A stretch of 64,000 nucleotides of DNA from Ophiura sarsii (GCA_035610835.1 CM069457.1:24608658-24672657), one strand, 5' to 3'; shown: positions 22,817 through 35,680, counted from the stretch's first letter. The notes: generated by a model not told the origin, from the letters alone. Numbers and translations are program-made.

Positions 22817-22820
22817 TTAA

Positions 22821-23148
22821 AGGTGTATGTTCCGATCACTTTTGGGGGCTATGATTTTTTTTCTCTCACATATATCAGAAGAGTCCCCATATTTTTCTTA
22901 TGTCTGTAAAATATTAGGGACCAGAAATGTTCCATTTAGAAATTAGAGGCTAAAATGTGGCGAATTACTGCACCAACCAGATTGTAAAGTACTACTCAAT
23001 GGGCACATGTCTTGTACAAGCTTCTAAAAATAGAACCATAGGAGTTATGCAACTCAAACTTTGGAACGCGACAATTTTAAGGATGACCTTTCATGTTAAA
23101 TTGGAAATGTTAAGTTGAAAATCGGGCCAGCAATCGGAACATCTACCT
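22821..23148. mobile_element. TTAA-flanked MITE (AGGT ends), copy 1
   Basis: The ends are AGGTGTATGTTCCGATCAC and its inverse GGAACATCTACCT, between TTAA at 22817-22820 and 23149-23152. Shared blocks such as AACTCAAACTTTGGAA and AAGGATGACCTTTCATG occur again in 36699-37055 and in a partial copy at about 56190-56353. Confidence 0.85.
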
Positions 23149-24121
23149 TTAATTTGAGAGTTATGTCCCCTGCCAGGTGCCCATAGACCACACCCGTTAT
23201 TCGCTCTGCTTGCATGGTCACGACTAACTTTGTTGCTTCATAACAAAATAGGGCACCCCAATATCATAATCCTAGCTAAAATAACAAACACAATTAGTTT
23301 ATAATAATTCTATCACACAATGTGTTCTCGTATAATCTTTTGTTTTATTGTTGTACAAAAGTGAAAAAAATTTACACCAATAATGTTACTTACTAAGATA
23401 TTTACTCCCAGTGGTTCACATTTCTCTAAATCATAAATAAGGGGTCTTTAATATCTCAATTATGGGTGCATTGGGTATCACAACTCTCATAGCAGGGTGC
23501 AAAGAGAGTTTATAGGGATAGCACACACTTCAACCAAGTAAGACCCATTTCCTATGGGAGTGGAGGGGTGGGAAAGCCCCAGTGGTTAACAAGTTATACT
23601 GTTAATAGACATTTTCGCCCTACATTAATTTTCGCGCTCCAAGCAGCTACCGCAAAAATAAAACGCACAAACATATTTAAAATCGCGAATTTATCAAAAA
23701 GCAAAATGGCTGAAAGTCAGCAAAACACAAATATTTAATCCCGCAAAAATTAAAACTTATACAGTAGATGTAAATTTCAACCCTGAAAAGTTCAAACTAG
23801 GAAATTGTTTTTGATTGAGGTCAAACCGACGCAAAGATACAGCTCTTTGTATCTTGCGAGCATCAGCCGTATATTTTAAAAGTCAACATTTTTGTGCTTC
23901 ATTTATTTTCGCGCTCGAACCAGCTGCCGTGAAAAATAATAACAAGTAGATATATTTCTTTTGCGTTTAGGTCCGTGTGATGAATCTCCAAAATTGCAAA
24001 TTTAAAAACAGTTAAAACTCTGCAAAATGCGACAATTACCACAATTTACAGTTCTTGTAGGTGTGATGAGCATACAGAGATTATCTTTTGTAAATTGTAA
24101 ATGTTAAATTAAGAGAGGTGC
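23149..24121. repeat. Intergenic; two degraded CGCGAAAATAA-type elements
   Basis: Between about 23600 and 23775, and again at 23880-24058, blocks such as TTTTCGCGCTC and GCTGCCGTGAAAAATAA match the family at 14843. No coding signal was seen. Confidence 0.5.
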
Positions 24122-24705
24122 CAACCATTTTAATGATGACATTTATCAAGCGCTGTTACTTTTGAACAAATAATGTGATGTATATATAAGGTATACTTTT
24201 TTTGTAAATGAAAAGTGGTCCAAGAAACTATTTTTGGTATTCCCTAAAATCCTGGGATTTTTTTACCAAAAAATCAGTTCTAGGTAAAAAATGCAGAAAT
24301 TGCACAAAAATGATCTAAAGACACTTCTCTAAGATCGGTGTTTTTTTTTAATTTTTAGTTTTGAAATTATTGACCAAAAAAAAGAAAGAAAAAAAGTTGG
24401 CACTTTTTGGTCAATAATTTCAAAACTAAAAGTTTTTATGTAAAAAAAAACAATCCAAGAGAAGTGGTCTTAAGATGATTTTTGTGCAATTTCTGCATTT
24501 TGTACCAAAAACTGATTTTGTTACGTTCTCTGTAATAATTGAGCCAAAAAAGTGATTTTATAGTAAACAATAAAAAAAATCAGCATTTTTAGTACCAAAA
24601 ATGGATTGTCTGACTCATTTCATAAAAAAATGTATAATATTTATATGTATCACATTAATAGTTCAAAATTTACAGCGCTTGATAAATTTCATATTAAAAG
24701 GGTTG
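24122..24705. mobile_element. Inverted-repeat element with ATTTATCAAGCGCTG arms
   Basis: CAACCATTTTAATGATGAC on the left pairs with ATATTAAAAGGGTTG on the right, and ATTTATCAAGCGCTG is mirrored by CAGCGCTTGATAAAT. The inner sequence is a long foldback with TCAATAATTTCAAAACTAAA in both orientations. A partial copy starts at about 33870. Confidence 0.8.
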
Positions 24706-25119
24706 ACCCTACCCTTAATCATATTTACCTAATGCTTACTTAAGATTATAGAGGCCGGAAATGTCATTTTTACGATGGAAAAACTGACCAAAACAAAAAT
24801 GTGTAACACTATTTTGACCAAAACGCACCCTAATTGACCAAAAACCAAGCCCAATTTGATGAACAAGCACCCGATCTAACCTATTTAGCATCAAATATGC
24901 GTCAAAAGGGCCTTCATATGGCCAATATTCCACATCCCACATCCACATAAAATTGTCATATCTATTGAAACGTACATCTCATCAAGATCAAATTTCAGAT
25001 TATTGTGGAGCTCAGCAATAAATTATCCCAAAAAATAAAAAATTAACCATAGGAACATCCTTAATACAGAAGAGTGTATAGGCATGCATTAATCCCACTT
25101 ACCGCAACAGGACATCGTA

Positions 25120-25365
25120 TGTGACCATCCACCACAAACCCAGTGTTAAGTCGCCAGGGGCGTTTGAGAGATATGGCTTAACTCAAGAAAATTCAATAAA
25201 AAACAGAGGATTTTCAAGTGGATTTTTGAATATTTATTTATTTACAAAACAATAACTACATGTCATTTATTATTTTCAAGCTTATTTGAAGTAGATTTAA
25301 ACTAAATCAAAATGTCCATTTTGAAAGATGGTGACATTACACTGGATTTGTTGTGGACAGTCACA
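25120..25365. mobile_element. 246-bp TA-flanked MITE (TGTGACC ends), copy 2
   Basis: The ends are TGTGACCATCCACCACAAA and its inverse GTGGACAGTCACA, with TA at 25118-25119 and 25366-25367. It interrupts the first unit of the 235-bp array; the intact unit at about 25590-25610 shows the same flanks joined around one TA. Confidence 0.9.
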
Positions 25366-26030
25366 TATGCTTGACACCTGCGTAAGCTAAAACCGTGCGT
25401 GCGCTTGGATTACTTTTGCATGCCGAGATATCGGAACCCCACATTTCTCTGCAATTTGGAACTAAACGAAGTATACGATAAAACGACCACTATCAATTTG
25501 CATATAAAAAAGCAGCATTTCATTAATTTTCAAGAGCTTTATGTATTTTACAATCACAGTTAATACAGAAGAGCGTAAAGCCCACTTAACACAACAGGAC
25601 ACCATATGCTTGACACCTGCGTAAGCCAAAACCGTGCGTACGCTTGAATTACTTTTGCATGTAGAGATATCGGAAACCGCACATTTCTCTGCAATTTGGA
25701 ACTAATTAAACAAACTATACGATAAAACGACTACTATCAATTTGCATATAAAAAAGCAGCATTTGATTAATTTTCGAGAGCTGTGTATTTTACAATCACA
25801 GTTAATACAGCAGAGCGTAAAGCCCACAGGACATCATATGCTTGGCACCTGCGTATGGCAAAACCGCACGTACGCTTGGATTGCTTTTGCATGCAGAGAT
25901 ATCAGAACCCCACATTTCTTGGCAATTTGGAACAGAACGAACTATACGATAAAACGACCACTATTAATTTGCATATAAAAAGCAGCATTTCTCATTATTT
26001 TTCATAATACATGCTAAATATCCATAAACA
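25366..26030. repeat. Tandem repeat of about 235 bp, three units
   Basis: Units start near 25368, 25608 and 25841 with TATGCTTGACACCTGCGTA or a close variant, and each contains TTTTGCATG, CTGCAATTTGGAACTA and CAATTTGCATATAAAA. The sequence left of the MITE at 25060-25119 is part of an earlier unit. Reading frames here come from the repeat. Confidence 0.85.
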
Positions 26031-26161
26031 GTGGTTATAATGCAGCACTTGTTTAATTTTCAAGAGCTGTGTATTTTTACATGCATAGCATATTTTATAA
26101 CATCGCCATGCTATTTATCAGTTGCATCAATGTTTTTTGAATATTGTAAGAGATGCATCAT

Positions 26162-26684
26162 GGGTAGACAGTCACGTATGCAGCAATGGAAATACTATGC
26201 TGGTTCCCTGCACCCTGGATCCCTGGGCCAACTTATCCATAGGCGCAGGTAGAGGGTTCACATTTGCCTGCCGTAACCGTAAGCTCAATACATTGCATTG
26301 TCACTCTGTTATATGGCAAAGGTAAATAACGATCAACACACTGTAGCTGAGATACCGCATCAAACACTGAATGCATTGTCCTGCTACCATAGCTACGGCG
26401 TGGTTGGGAACGCGCTATGACATGCGTGTGAAGTCCAGCGCTGTGGTGAGCGCAGATACACGTGTAGTTTGTGCCAATCAGCAAATTTGTTATCATTCGA
26501 AGCGTGAAGCTGACTTGATCGAATTTATTTGTGGATCTTTTTTCGTCAATCATGCCAACTTTCATGCCAGCAAATCAGCTTCGAGTTGCAATCGGCGCGT
26601 ACCTGCATCTATGGATAAGTTGTGTGGAGCCCATTGTTGCAGGGAACCAGCATATGGAAATACCCACGTGACTGTCTGTCTACC
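26162..26684. mobile_element. Inverted-repeat element with ATGCTGGTTCCCTGCA arms
   Basis: GGTAGACAGTCACGT at the left and ACGTGACTGTCTGTCTACC at the right form the outer arms, with ATGCTGGTTCCCTGCACC and GCAGGGAACCAGCAT inside. A second, shorter copy is at 46865-47120. The frames within it are incidental. Confidence 0.8.
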
Positions 26685-26788
26685 AGTTGTTGTCTAGGTA
26701 TAGGAACTACACACTTTGTGGACTTTGAATATTTCCAACCCCAACTTTCCACAAAAGGAAATAAATCAGTTGACAGAGTGGTCCTAGT

Positions 26789-26942
26789 GGGAATCAAAAC
26801 CATGGCCCTCTACATTGCAAAGCATATCTCTCAACCACTAGACTGGCGAGGGATCAACTGGCCAGGACATGATTTTATGTGGGAATCAAACCATGGCCCT
26901 CTACATTGCAAAGCATATCTCTCAACCACTAGACTGGCGAGT
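26789..26942 (-). repeat. Tandem pair of tRNA-like (SINE-type) sequences
   Basis: Two copies, 26789-26850 and 26881-26941, read on the - strand as tRNA-like sequences: CGCCAGTCTAGTGGTTGAGA resembles a pol III box A region and GGTTTGATTCCC a box B. The cloverleaf is not convincing enough for a functional tRNA, so these are best read as tRNA-derived SINE heads or pseudo-tRNAs. Confidence 0.6.
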
Positions 26943-27412
26943 GGTGAACTGGCCAGGACATGATTTTAATCCCTCTTATACATTACGAATAAAGCTGAGA
27001 TAATTTGCATAAAAAGCAAAAACACTTGGCATATTATAAAATATATCTGTACTGCTCAATCAAGAAGAGACCTTTGTATAGTACATTAAAATATGCAAAT
27101 ACACTTTGCATAAGCGTGGAAATGTGCGTAATTAACATTGTATAAATATTAGAAAGACACTGTACATATCAAGGTACACTCAAATTCATATATTTAAATC
27201 AAGCTGAAACTTATTGCATTTAAAGTTGAGACATCTTACTTATGAATAGGACACCCGACTCTGTACCGGGGGGGGGGGGGGGGGGTATGGGCAGCGATTA
27301 CCGCCAAAAGGGTCTCAATCAGAGAAAGGTCTCAAAGTCACGGAAAGGTCTCAAAAGCATTAAAAAGGTCTGAAATAACAGAAAGGTCACTAATGTGTGG
27401 TGTCGAATAAGA

Positions 27413-27745
27413 TCAAAAAGCAAAGTAAGATCAAATGCGGGCGTGCGTCTCATACGGTCATGTTGGTGTGTGTCGAATAAGATCAAAAAGCAAAGTAAGA
27501 TCAAATGCAGGCGTGCGTCTCATACGGTCATGCTGGTGTGTGTCGAATGAGATCAAAAAGCAAAGTAAGATCAAATGCGGGCGTGCGTCTCATACGGTCA
27601 TACTGGTGTGTGTCGAATAAGATCAAAAAGTAAAGTAAGATCAAATGCGGGCGTCTCATACGGTCAGTGTGTGTCGCATGTCGAATAAGACAAAAAGCAA
27701 AGTATAAGATCAAATGCGGGGCGTGCGTCACATACGGTCATGTTG
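27413..27745. repeat. Tandem repeat, about 70-bp unit, roughly five copies
   Basis: Each unit contains GTGTCGAATAAGATCAAAAA, GCAAAGTAAGATCAAATG and CGTGCGTCTCATACGGTCAT. The same unit appears inverted at 28545-28720. Later units carry deletions. Confidence 0.9.
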
Positions 27746-28013
27746 GGGGGGGGGGGGGTGCGTGCATCTCTGGCGTGTGTGTCGAGTAAGATCAAAAAGC
27801 AAAGTAAGGTCAAAACGCAAAGTAAGGTCTGAGCTCTCGTTACGAAGTTTTAGCCTCATGCTGCACGTTCACAGGGTCGATCGAATATGATGGTATTTAG
27901 GCGCAGACTACTATGCGCACGCAAGCAAGCAAGCAAGCAAGCGAGTCTAAATATCTAACAAAAAAATCAAAATAATTACAACCCCTTTCCTTTGGTATGG
28001 TACTTACGATTGA

Positions 28014-28016
28014 TTG

Positions 28017-28108
<92 letters not shown>

Positions 28109-28116
28109 ATCAATAA

Positions 28117-28196
<80 letters not shown>

Positions 28197-28197
28197 C
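28014..28197. repeat. CAAT tetranucleotide microsatellite
   Basis: About 45 copies of CAAT/TCAA, broken by AATAAAATCAATAAAATC near 28104-28120. Frames that read INQS repeatedly are products of the microsatellite. Confidence 0.98.
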
Positions 28198-28850
28198 ATT
28201 GATTTTTTGGTTAATGTTAACAGAGAGTCAAAATATCTAAGCAATGGTACAAACTGATTCCAAATGGGGGATGGGGAGTCTTTACATTATTAGATGGAAT
28301 CTGTCAAATCATACTAGCGTTCTATCGGCCCTATCGTCCCTTTACGTACAACATGAGAGATACAAACCCGTAACGAGGGCTGAGACCTTTCTCCCAAAAT
28401 TCTGATAACGACACGCGTATTTGATCTTTCTCCCAAAATTCTGATCAACACACACCAGCGACAATAACGACACGCGTATTTGATCTTACGGTATACACAC
28501 ATTTGACCTTTACGGTATACACACATCTGACATCACTCATGACACCTTTCTCAACATTTTGATCTTATTCGACACACACCCAACATGACCGTATGAGACG
28601 CACACCCGCATTTGATCTTACTTTGCTTTTTGATCTTATTCGACACACACCAACATGACCGTATGAGACGCACGCCCGCATTTGATCTACTTTGCTTTTT
28701 GATCTTATTCGACACACAACTTATTTGACCTTTCTGTTATTTCAGACCTTTGTAATGCTTTTGAGACCTTTCCGTGATTTTGAGACCTTTCTCTAATTTG
28801 AGACCCTTTTGGCGGTAATCGCTGCCCATAGGGGGGGGGGGGGGCAGTAA

Positions 28851-30265
28851 GGTATAATGTTGTAATCATCCGAGCGAACAAAAATACAGAATATGGGTGC
28901 TTTTTTCAACCAGAACACGGGCCCACGCTAAGGGTATCAAAATCGCCAATTTCAGAGAACAAGGGTGTTTTTTTCAACATGAATCCGCGATAAGGGTTGC
29001 TTGGGGCGATAGTCATGTGCCATCAATAAGATGGCCCCCCCCAAATGGTTGGCCCGTTTGGATAAATGTACAAACAAAACTGAAATACGCACTTCATACG
29101 TTCATATCAGTCCAACTCTTGTCTTGAGGGCCTATATCCTTTGTATGAGTATGATTCTTTGAGTTGTAATCCTTGTTAAGGGTCATTTTTCCTTCTTTGA
29201 GAATCTGTGTTAAGGGTAGTTTTTTAGAGTGGATTCACATGGATGATAACAACTTTTATACATGAGTGCCCCCCCCCCCCCCCCCCCCCCCCGGGCACTG
29301 TTCATGCAGTGCAGATGTACTTTGCACACATTTAAACAAAGACACTTTGTAAAGGATTTACTGCATATAACGACAAAATATTGCATAATGAAGCCGTTAC
29401 GTTGCTTACAGGCACGAGAATAAACATTATTAAAGAAAATAAACTCTGGAAAAAAAGTGTGTGAAACTGGGCTGAAAAAGGCCCAAATTGGGCTAAAAAA
29501 GAAAGTGCGGAAACTTGGGGAAAAAACCACTAACGTGAATTCAGGATTAAACATGAAAATACTCATGCCTGCTTACTAAAGCAAGGGTTTTGAATTGACG
29601 GCAGAGACGCATTAAATTCCAGCAAAGTCAATCTATAGATAGTAGACACTTTGCATATCAAGTATTTATACATATTGCATATCAAACACTATATATATAT
29701 AGAAACTGAGAGACTGCTTGTATGAGCACCACTAAGATATTCTCTCTACAGGGTGTCCCACAATTATTTATACAGTGTTAAAATAATTAAACAACAACAT
29801 TGCAGTCCAAACCTAAATGAAAGTGAGACCATGTTTTTACTAAACTGTCATAATATCAAAATATATGTCGATGTTAGAACCATAAGCACTTTGACCAATA
29901 ACAATGGTATTCATAGCTAAATAAATGCACCTTTCCCAAAATGATTTATATATGTATTTATATAATGTACACACACATGAATAAGGTATACTATAATATA
30001 AATATAAAGGTATGCTATAATTTGTGATAGGATCAAGCGAAATGAGTCCCATGTCGACGGTGTTCAGTTTTTGTCCATAATTTAAAAGCAGATGGAAAAT
30101 GCTACAGTATGGTCCAAACCCACTAAAATCGAACTTGAAGTCACAAACAATATACAAACTGAGAAAACAAAGTAAAACACGAATTTGTCACTTCTATTTA
30201 CCTATTACCCAAAATTAATATTCCCGACATTCGATTCATTCCGCATGATAGCGTCGTCACATATT
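28851..30265. other. Intergenic with transposon end and poly-C run
   Basis: A 23-base C run lies at 29270-29292. CAGGGTGTCCCACAATTATT at 29752 starts an element related (inverted) to that near 12611; both share a stretch around CCAATAACAATGGTATTCAT. The 3' border was not found. No gene is evident. Confidence 0.55.
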
Positions 30266-30487
30266 GAGGGTTTAGTGCAACAAAGGGTTATCTGCATTTT
30301 GGCCAAAATGAGATTTTGGTATCAAAATGATCCGCAAATAGTAAATTCACCTAATCAAAAGGTTTGAATAGCATTTCTTCTTTTAACTTGTCAAAACCAA
30401 TAGGTGACAATGATGGGTACAAATCTTTAATTAACTTTTTCTCAAAATGACCGAAATGCAGGTAGCCCTTTGTTGCACTAAACCCTC
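30266..30487. mobile_element. MITE with GAGGGTTTAGTGCAACAAAG ends, copy 1
   Basis: The arms GAGGGTTTAGTGCAACAAAG and CTTTGTTGCACTAAACCCTC enclose a short interior with TTTTGGTATCAAAATGATCC. A second copy lies at 45119-45366. Non-coding. Confidence 0.9.
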
Positions 30488-30965
30488 GAATGGGTACGCT
30501 ATAATATAGAGTAATGCTTTTGCATGTACACACACATGGAAGGGTATAAACAAAATAAGGTAATCCCAACTCAATCGAGAGGTTATAACTTTGAATCTCA
30601 TCATCCTATGATAAGGAGTACCAACAGTATGTTTAAGCTCGCTATTCTATTCAAATATAAGCATGCATACATTATGTCCATTACACACCTGTCAGTCACA
30701 GATTGTGGCTCGAGTGGACTCGGAAAACGCAAATCACACAGCAACTTGATGGATCGATCGACCAGACGCGCACAGATTGGATTCAAGTGATCAACTGAAG
30801 AGATTCAAACCTATAATGACCTGATCCACCTTTTCGGGAAAGTCATGCGAGGGCGCCGCTGACTTGATTGCATACGATCCAACGACCAGGATCGCAAAGC
30901 AACCTTAGTATGTTATCAGCATTAGAGCATGCATAACCTTGTGTGTGATTCTCCATTCAACTATG
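30488..30965. other. Intergenic, nothing recognised
   Basis: Small overlapping frames on both strands (30524-30790) are not supported by any motif or splice context. Confidence 0.5.
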
Positions 30966-30968
30966 TAA

Positions 30969-31240
30969 GGGTTTATTAAAAAAATCTTTTGTCGCAAAGC
31001 TCTTCAGTTTTTCAAAACCTAATGCGGAATGCGTTTTTTTAAGTTGTTTTTTTAAAGTTTTTTTTAAATATTAAATATTGAAATCCTTGTATAAGTGACC
31101 TTTTTGTATTTAAAATGATGTGATCAATGAAAATCTGAAAAAAATCTGTGACATTTTGGGATTAAATCTGTGAAATCTTGGGATTTTTAACTAACGCGCG
31201 CGGCAGCTTATAGAGACAGATGAATTTTTTTAATATAGCC
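30969..31240. mobile_element. Harbinger-like MITE, copy 2
   Basis: The right end TTTAATATAGCC is intact and the left is mutated (GGGTTTATTAAAAAAATC). TAA flanks both sides. It shares CTCTTCAGTTTTTCAAAACC and CTAATGCGGAATGCG with the other copies. Confidence 0.85.
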
Positions 31241-32540
31241 TAAATGTTGTATAATTTATTATCTTTGGTAACAAATGAGGCATAAAAATCAAATAACTAT
31301 AATCGGATTTAAAATTGAACAAACAGATTACAACACCATATGAAAAGGTATATATACTCGCCACATGAAGTTTCATGAACAGTACACTTATGAACAGACA
31401 GCATCATATGCTTTATAATGTTTAGTATTATCATGCACCCTTAGTAGAACTTACGAACCAGTCAGAAAGCCGGAAACTAAAATACACCAAGTGCATCGAA
31501 AGCAGTGGTGGAACTTCAGATTTTTTTCAACTAGCCAGTCGGGCAGGTAACTCACAGAATTTACCTGCCCGACAAAAATTCCACCAGCCCAAGTTTTTTT
31601 CATAATATTTTGCAGCAAACAATTAAGAGCAAGACTACTTTTAAACTACAAGTACATGTTTTTGTCTTTATTGTACGATGTTCCACTGTAACCCTAGCCC
31701 GTAACAGCTCCTCGTATTCATCATGTTGATCAATCCAATACTCTCTTTAATCTCCTATCAACCTGATCTCCTCTATCATCATGACATCTAATGATGAAAT
31801 TACCCTGAACTTACTGTTACTTACACTTTGAGCTTCAAAAATGTTACCCGCCAGTCGGACGGGTACCTTTGTATCTTCACCCGCCTGACACGGGTCTTAT
31901 TTCCATCCCTGATCGAAAGTATCTAATTGTACTCTGGGTGCGCCCGCTGTACACGTGCTCACCACAAGCATTGTTTTGATTCGTTGTTCATGCAGCACGG
32001 GTTTGCAGATTATTACTGCGGGTGATAAAGAACTTGTTTTCAACATGCATGTATTCACTCATTATTAAACATTTAAAGTATGCACAAAATTGTAAATTTT
32101 GCTTTGCATATTGTAGTGTATATTGCTTTGCATATTGTAGTGTATAGCTACATGCATATGTTTTTGTTTCTCGAAAAATTAGAAAAATCACAGCACTTGC
32201 GCAAATGTTGATTCTCACAAAAGCGCACCCCCTGCGGGGTCGTGCCATTATTCACACATCAACATCCAGTCAAAACAGCACATATGCATTTATTGACCTA
32301 TAATAAGGGAATACAGTATTTAGGAGTGGCATTTCAGTACTCAATTAGAACACATAACAATAAGTTCAGAATGTTTCTCAACCTTTAAAGTCCAACACAT
32401 AAATATTGTTACAGCAAAATATACCTGCACACACTACTGGATTGTAACCGCTTTAAATATGACTGAACCGAGCGTGGTGATTGACCCTATACATAAGACC
32501 GTTACATATGTAATCATCAAAATAAAAAAATAAAGAGTAA
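31241..32540. other. Intergenic, degenerate repeats only
   Basis: CAGTCGGGCAGGTAA (31541) and a variant near 31852 mark a worn repeat. A short direct repeat of TTGCTTTGCATATTGTAGTG lies at 32101-32144. No gene is evident. Confidence 0.5.
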
Positions 32541-32839
32541 GGCTATATTAAAAAAATCTCAAAGTCTCAAAGCTCTTCAGTTTTTAAAAACCTAATGCGG
32601 AATGCGTTTTTTTATAAATAAAAAATATTGAAATCCTTGTAAAAGTGACCTTTTGTATTTTAAATGATGTGATCAATGAAAATCTGAACAATCAGTGAAC
32701 CTTTGGGATTTTTTTTTTTTTTTTTTGAAAAAAAAAAAAAGGAAAATAAATTAAAAGATTTTTTTCTTCTAACGAGCACCAATTAAAATTAACTAACGTG
32801 CGCAGGAGCTTTGAGACAAACCATTTTTTTAATATAGCC
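32541..32839. mobile_element. Harbinger-like MITE, copy 3
   Basis: The ends are GGCTATATTAAAAAAATC and TTTTTTTAATATAGCC, flanked by TAA on both sides (32538-32540 and 32840-32842). It has the same orientation and landmarks as copies 2 and 4. Confidence 0.9.
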
Positions 32840-33187
32840 TAACATGAATATATATACAAGTTTAGACCATACCCTTTGTGAACCAATGAGGATTGCTTAA
32901 TAGTCTGTCTGTGTCAGCTGTTTAATTATTCCACTTTAACGCTATTAAGTTGCCAGCTGCATTTGATTGTATTAACAGAAATGTTAAACAAAAATAAATA
33001 AAACATATGATATTAAAACATACAATATTTATTACAATGAAGCTTATATTATTAATTTAAGAACATGATTTGATTGATCCTCTTCAACAATATAAAGCTG
33101 CCAGCTGCTTTCCCTTGTCAACAAAAATGTAACAACTCCCCCCCCCCCCCCCCAAAACAAGTCAAGCCATCAGAGATAGTGACTTAA

Positions 33188-33394
33188 CCCCCTGGGGTCT
33201 ACCTGTCTATCTTACAGTGGTTCTGATTGGTTTATTACAAGATGTACTCATATGAATAGCCAATTCAAATGCAGCTTGTAAAATGTTTCACTCCCATCTT
33301 AATCAGGGATACAATTATTCTAACAATGTCTCTCATTGGTGCAATAAATTATGAATCCATCTTTCTGACCAATCGGCCGGTAGTTCTCAGGGGG
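33188..33394. mobile_element. TTAA-flanked MITE, family member 2
   Basis: It lies between TTAA at 33184-33187 and 33395-33398, with ends CCCCCTGGGGTCTACC and CCGGTAGTTCTCAGGGGG. It is in the opposite orientation to the copy at 17460. Confidence 0.88.
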
Positions 33395-35284
33395 TTAAGT
33401 CCAAGTCAAGTCATTGCGTTGACATGTCACAACACTGCTATAGTTTGATCAGTTCCAAATTGGCGAAGCCTTCTTACAGCAGCGAATGAATACAGAAGAA
33501 TGCGTGCGCGCTGAAGGCAACAAGCGCACTGTGCATCATATGTGTACCACGTGCGACCAAAACCGCCTGCGTGTGGCCATAATTGTGCGCGTACGCTTGG
33601 ATTACTTTTGCACGCGGAGAGATAAAAACTGAATATTTCTTGCCAATTTGGAACTGATCAAACTATAATTATGTAGTGGCTGTTATACCTTGCAGTGGGG
33701 TACTTATTATACTTTGGTATGTAGAGTACATGTTTTATAAACATATAATTTTACAGTTCTATATTTACAATCAAGGAGTGTTGCCAGTGATCAATGGGAA
33801 GGGACCAAGACCATATCGTTTTAAAAATGTAAACATTGACAGAAATGTATAATTGACTTGAAGCAACCCTATTATGATGACATTTATCAAGCGCTGAACT
33901 ATTAATTTGTTGTTTTTTTAACATAGAAATGGTTAGTTTTGAAATTATTGACCAAAAAGTGGCAACAATTTTATTTTTGAGTTAAAAAATCACATGTAAA
34001 AAAACCACCACGATCCTAGAGAAGTGTCTTTAGATGATTTGTGTGCAATTTCCGATTTTTATTTTTACAAAACCTGATTTTGTTACTTTGACCAAAAATG
34101 TTGGAGTTGGCTCAATTTTTTTAAACTGCATTTTTAGTGAAATTTGATACCAAAAATGGATTCTCTGACTCTGACTGAGCTGAAGTGACAAGGCTTGTTA
34201 TATTGCAAATAGTGGAAGCAAAGGGTCCTGGACGCTTCCCTTATAAAATCCCTGTCACCCTCCCTGTACAACACCTTTCCCTTATCAAAACCCCGTCACC
34301 ATCCCTACGACACCTCAAGTTGCTATCTAGATTTTCAAAGGATCCTCACTAAAATCATTATCGATCAATATTATTATGATACATTAATTCTACTCCAACA
34401 TGATACATGTTGTATTATTCTTTACAATTACACAATAGATGCAAAGCTCAAAGGCTCCTGGTCCGATTCCCTTGCCAACAACACCCTGGGAACATCCCTG
34501 TACGACACCTCAAGTTGAAATCTAGATTTTCTAAGGATCCTCAGTAAAATGATTAGCAATCAATATTATTACGATACATTAATTCTACTCCAACATGATA
34601 CATGTTGTATTATTCTTTAAAATTACACAATAGATGCAAACCTCGAAGGCTCCTGGTCCCCTTCCGTTGCCAACACCCCGAAGTTGAAATCTATAGATTC
34701 TTAAAAGGAGATTCTGATTATCTACCTACCTATATCATTAACAATATATACTATTTTTCGCTAAAACATGATATGTTGTATATCATTTTTATGAATTACA
34801 TAACCCTATATCTCCCCTATCAATCACACGCAGGCATAGTTAGTCTTGGCTTTCCAGGCTCATGGCTTTCAAATGACAACCTTTGAATTGTTTATCAAAA
34901 ATGATTTCTTGTGCAGCAGTCAAACATGCTTAGCTGGTTATGCTCAAGAAATCTTCTTTGATTGTCTATGAATTTTATATTTCTGATCTAATATATTATT
35001 TTAATTTATACAATGTAAAATATGTGTTATAAATTTCTACTTATTTGCAATGAAAGAAAAATCTGAATTTTGCATAGGCATATTCTCTTTTTAAATCTTT
35101 GGAAGCCGAGGCTAAAACTTGCCATGTTTGCACCTTACATTTGGAAAATGTCTAATTAATTGGTGCATTATAAATGTATTAAATTATATTTTCTAATAAC
35201 ACAAAATATTTATACATAATTAAGGTAATCTTCAATCAATTAAATAATGCCTGTATGATTAATTTGTTGAAAATGTATCCAATG
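33395..35284. repeat. Intergenic with degenerate and direct repeats
   Basis: At about 33450-33653 is an inverted repeat like that at 15282. From about 33870 to 34175 there is a partial copy of the 24122 element. From 34311 to about 34810 a 195-215-bp segment containing CTACTCCAACATGATACATG recurs twice well and once weakly. From 34900 to 35284 nothing is recognised. Confidence 0.6.
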
Positions 35285-35600
35285 TACATCACATGTGTAT
35301 CACATGATTAGCACATGGGCATCACATGATTAGCATGTTGGCATCGCATGATTGGCACATGGGTATCACATGATTGGCACATGGGCATCACATGATTGGC
35401 ATATGGGCATCACATGATTGGCATCACATGATTGGCATCACATGATTGGCATATGGGCATCACATGGTTGGCATCACATGATTGGCATATGGGCTTCACA
35501 TGATTATGACATGAACATCACATGATTGGTACATGATCATCACATGATTAGCACTGTATAGCACATGGGCATCACATGACTGCCACATGAGCATCCCCAC
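35285..35600. repeat. Minisatellite, 22-bp and 14-bp units
   Basis: The 22-bp unit CATCACATGATTGGCACATG plus GG alternates with a 14-bp form CATCACATGATTGG. The array lies just beyond the OvoA stop codon, in its likely 3' UTR or downstream flank (the gene runs leftwards). Confidence 0.92.
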
Positions 35601-35680
35601 TCATAGGTTTGACACATGAATAACATCGGCTCAGGATCGATTTGAGGTTAGTATCACATGCGTATCTCGTCACCAATATG

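Larger units (their letters stand above)
27265..28850. mobile_element. Large inverted-repeat complex bounded by poly-G tracts
   Basis: Both borders carry a G run next to TATGGGCAGCGATTACCGCC (27287) or its inverse (28811-28830), followed by GGTCTCAA-type phrases repeated in both arms. Inside lie 70-bp tandem units (27413-27745), a GCAAG microsatellite (27922-27942), the CAAT microsatellite and inverted copies of the 70-bp unit (28545-28720). No protein is encoded. Confidence 0.75.

Noticed and set aside
27992..28240. Frames reading INQS repeatedly
   Set aside because: Pure CAAT microsatellite.
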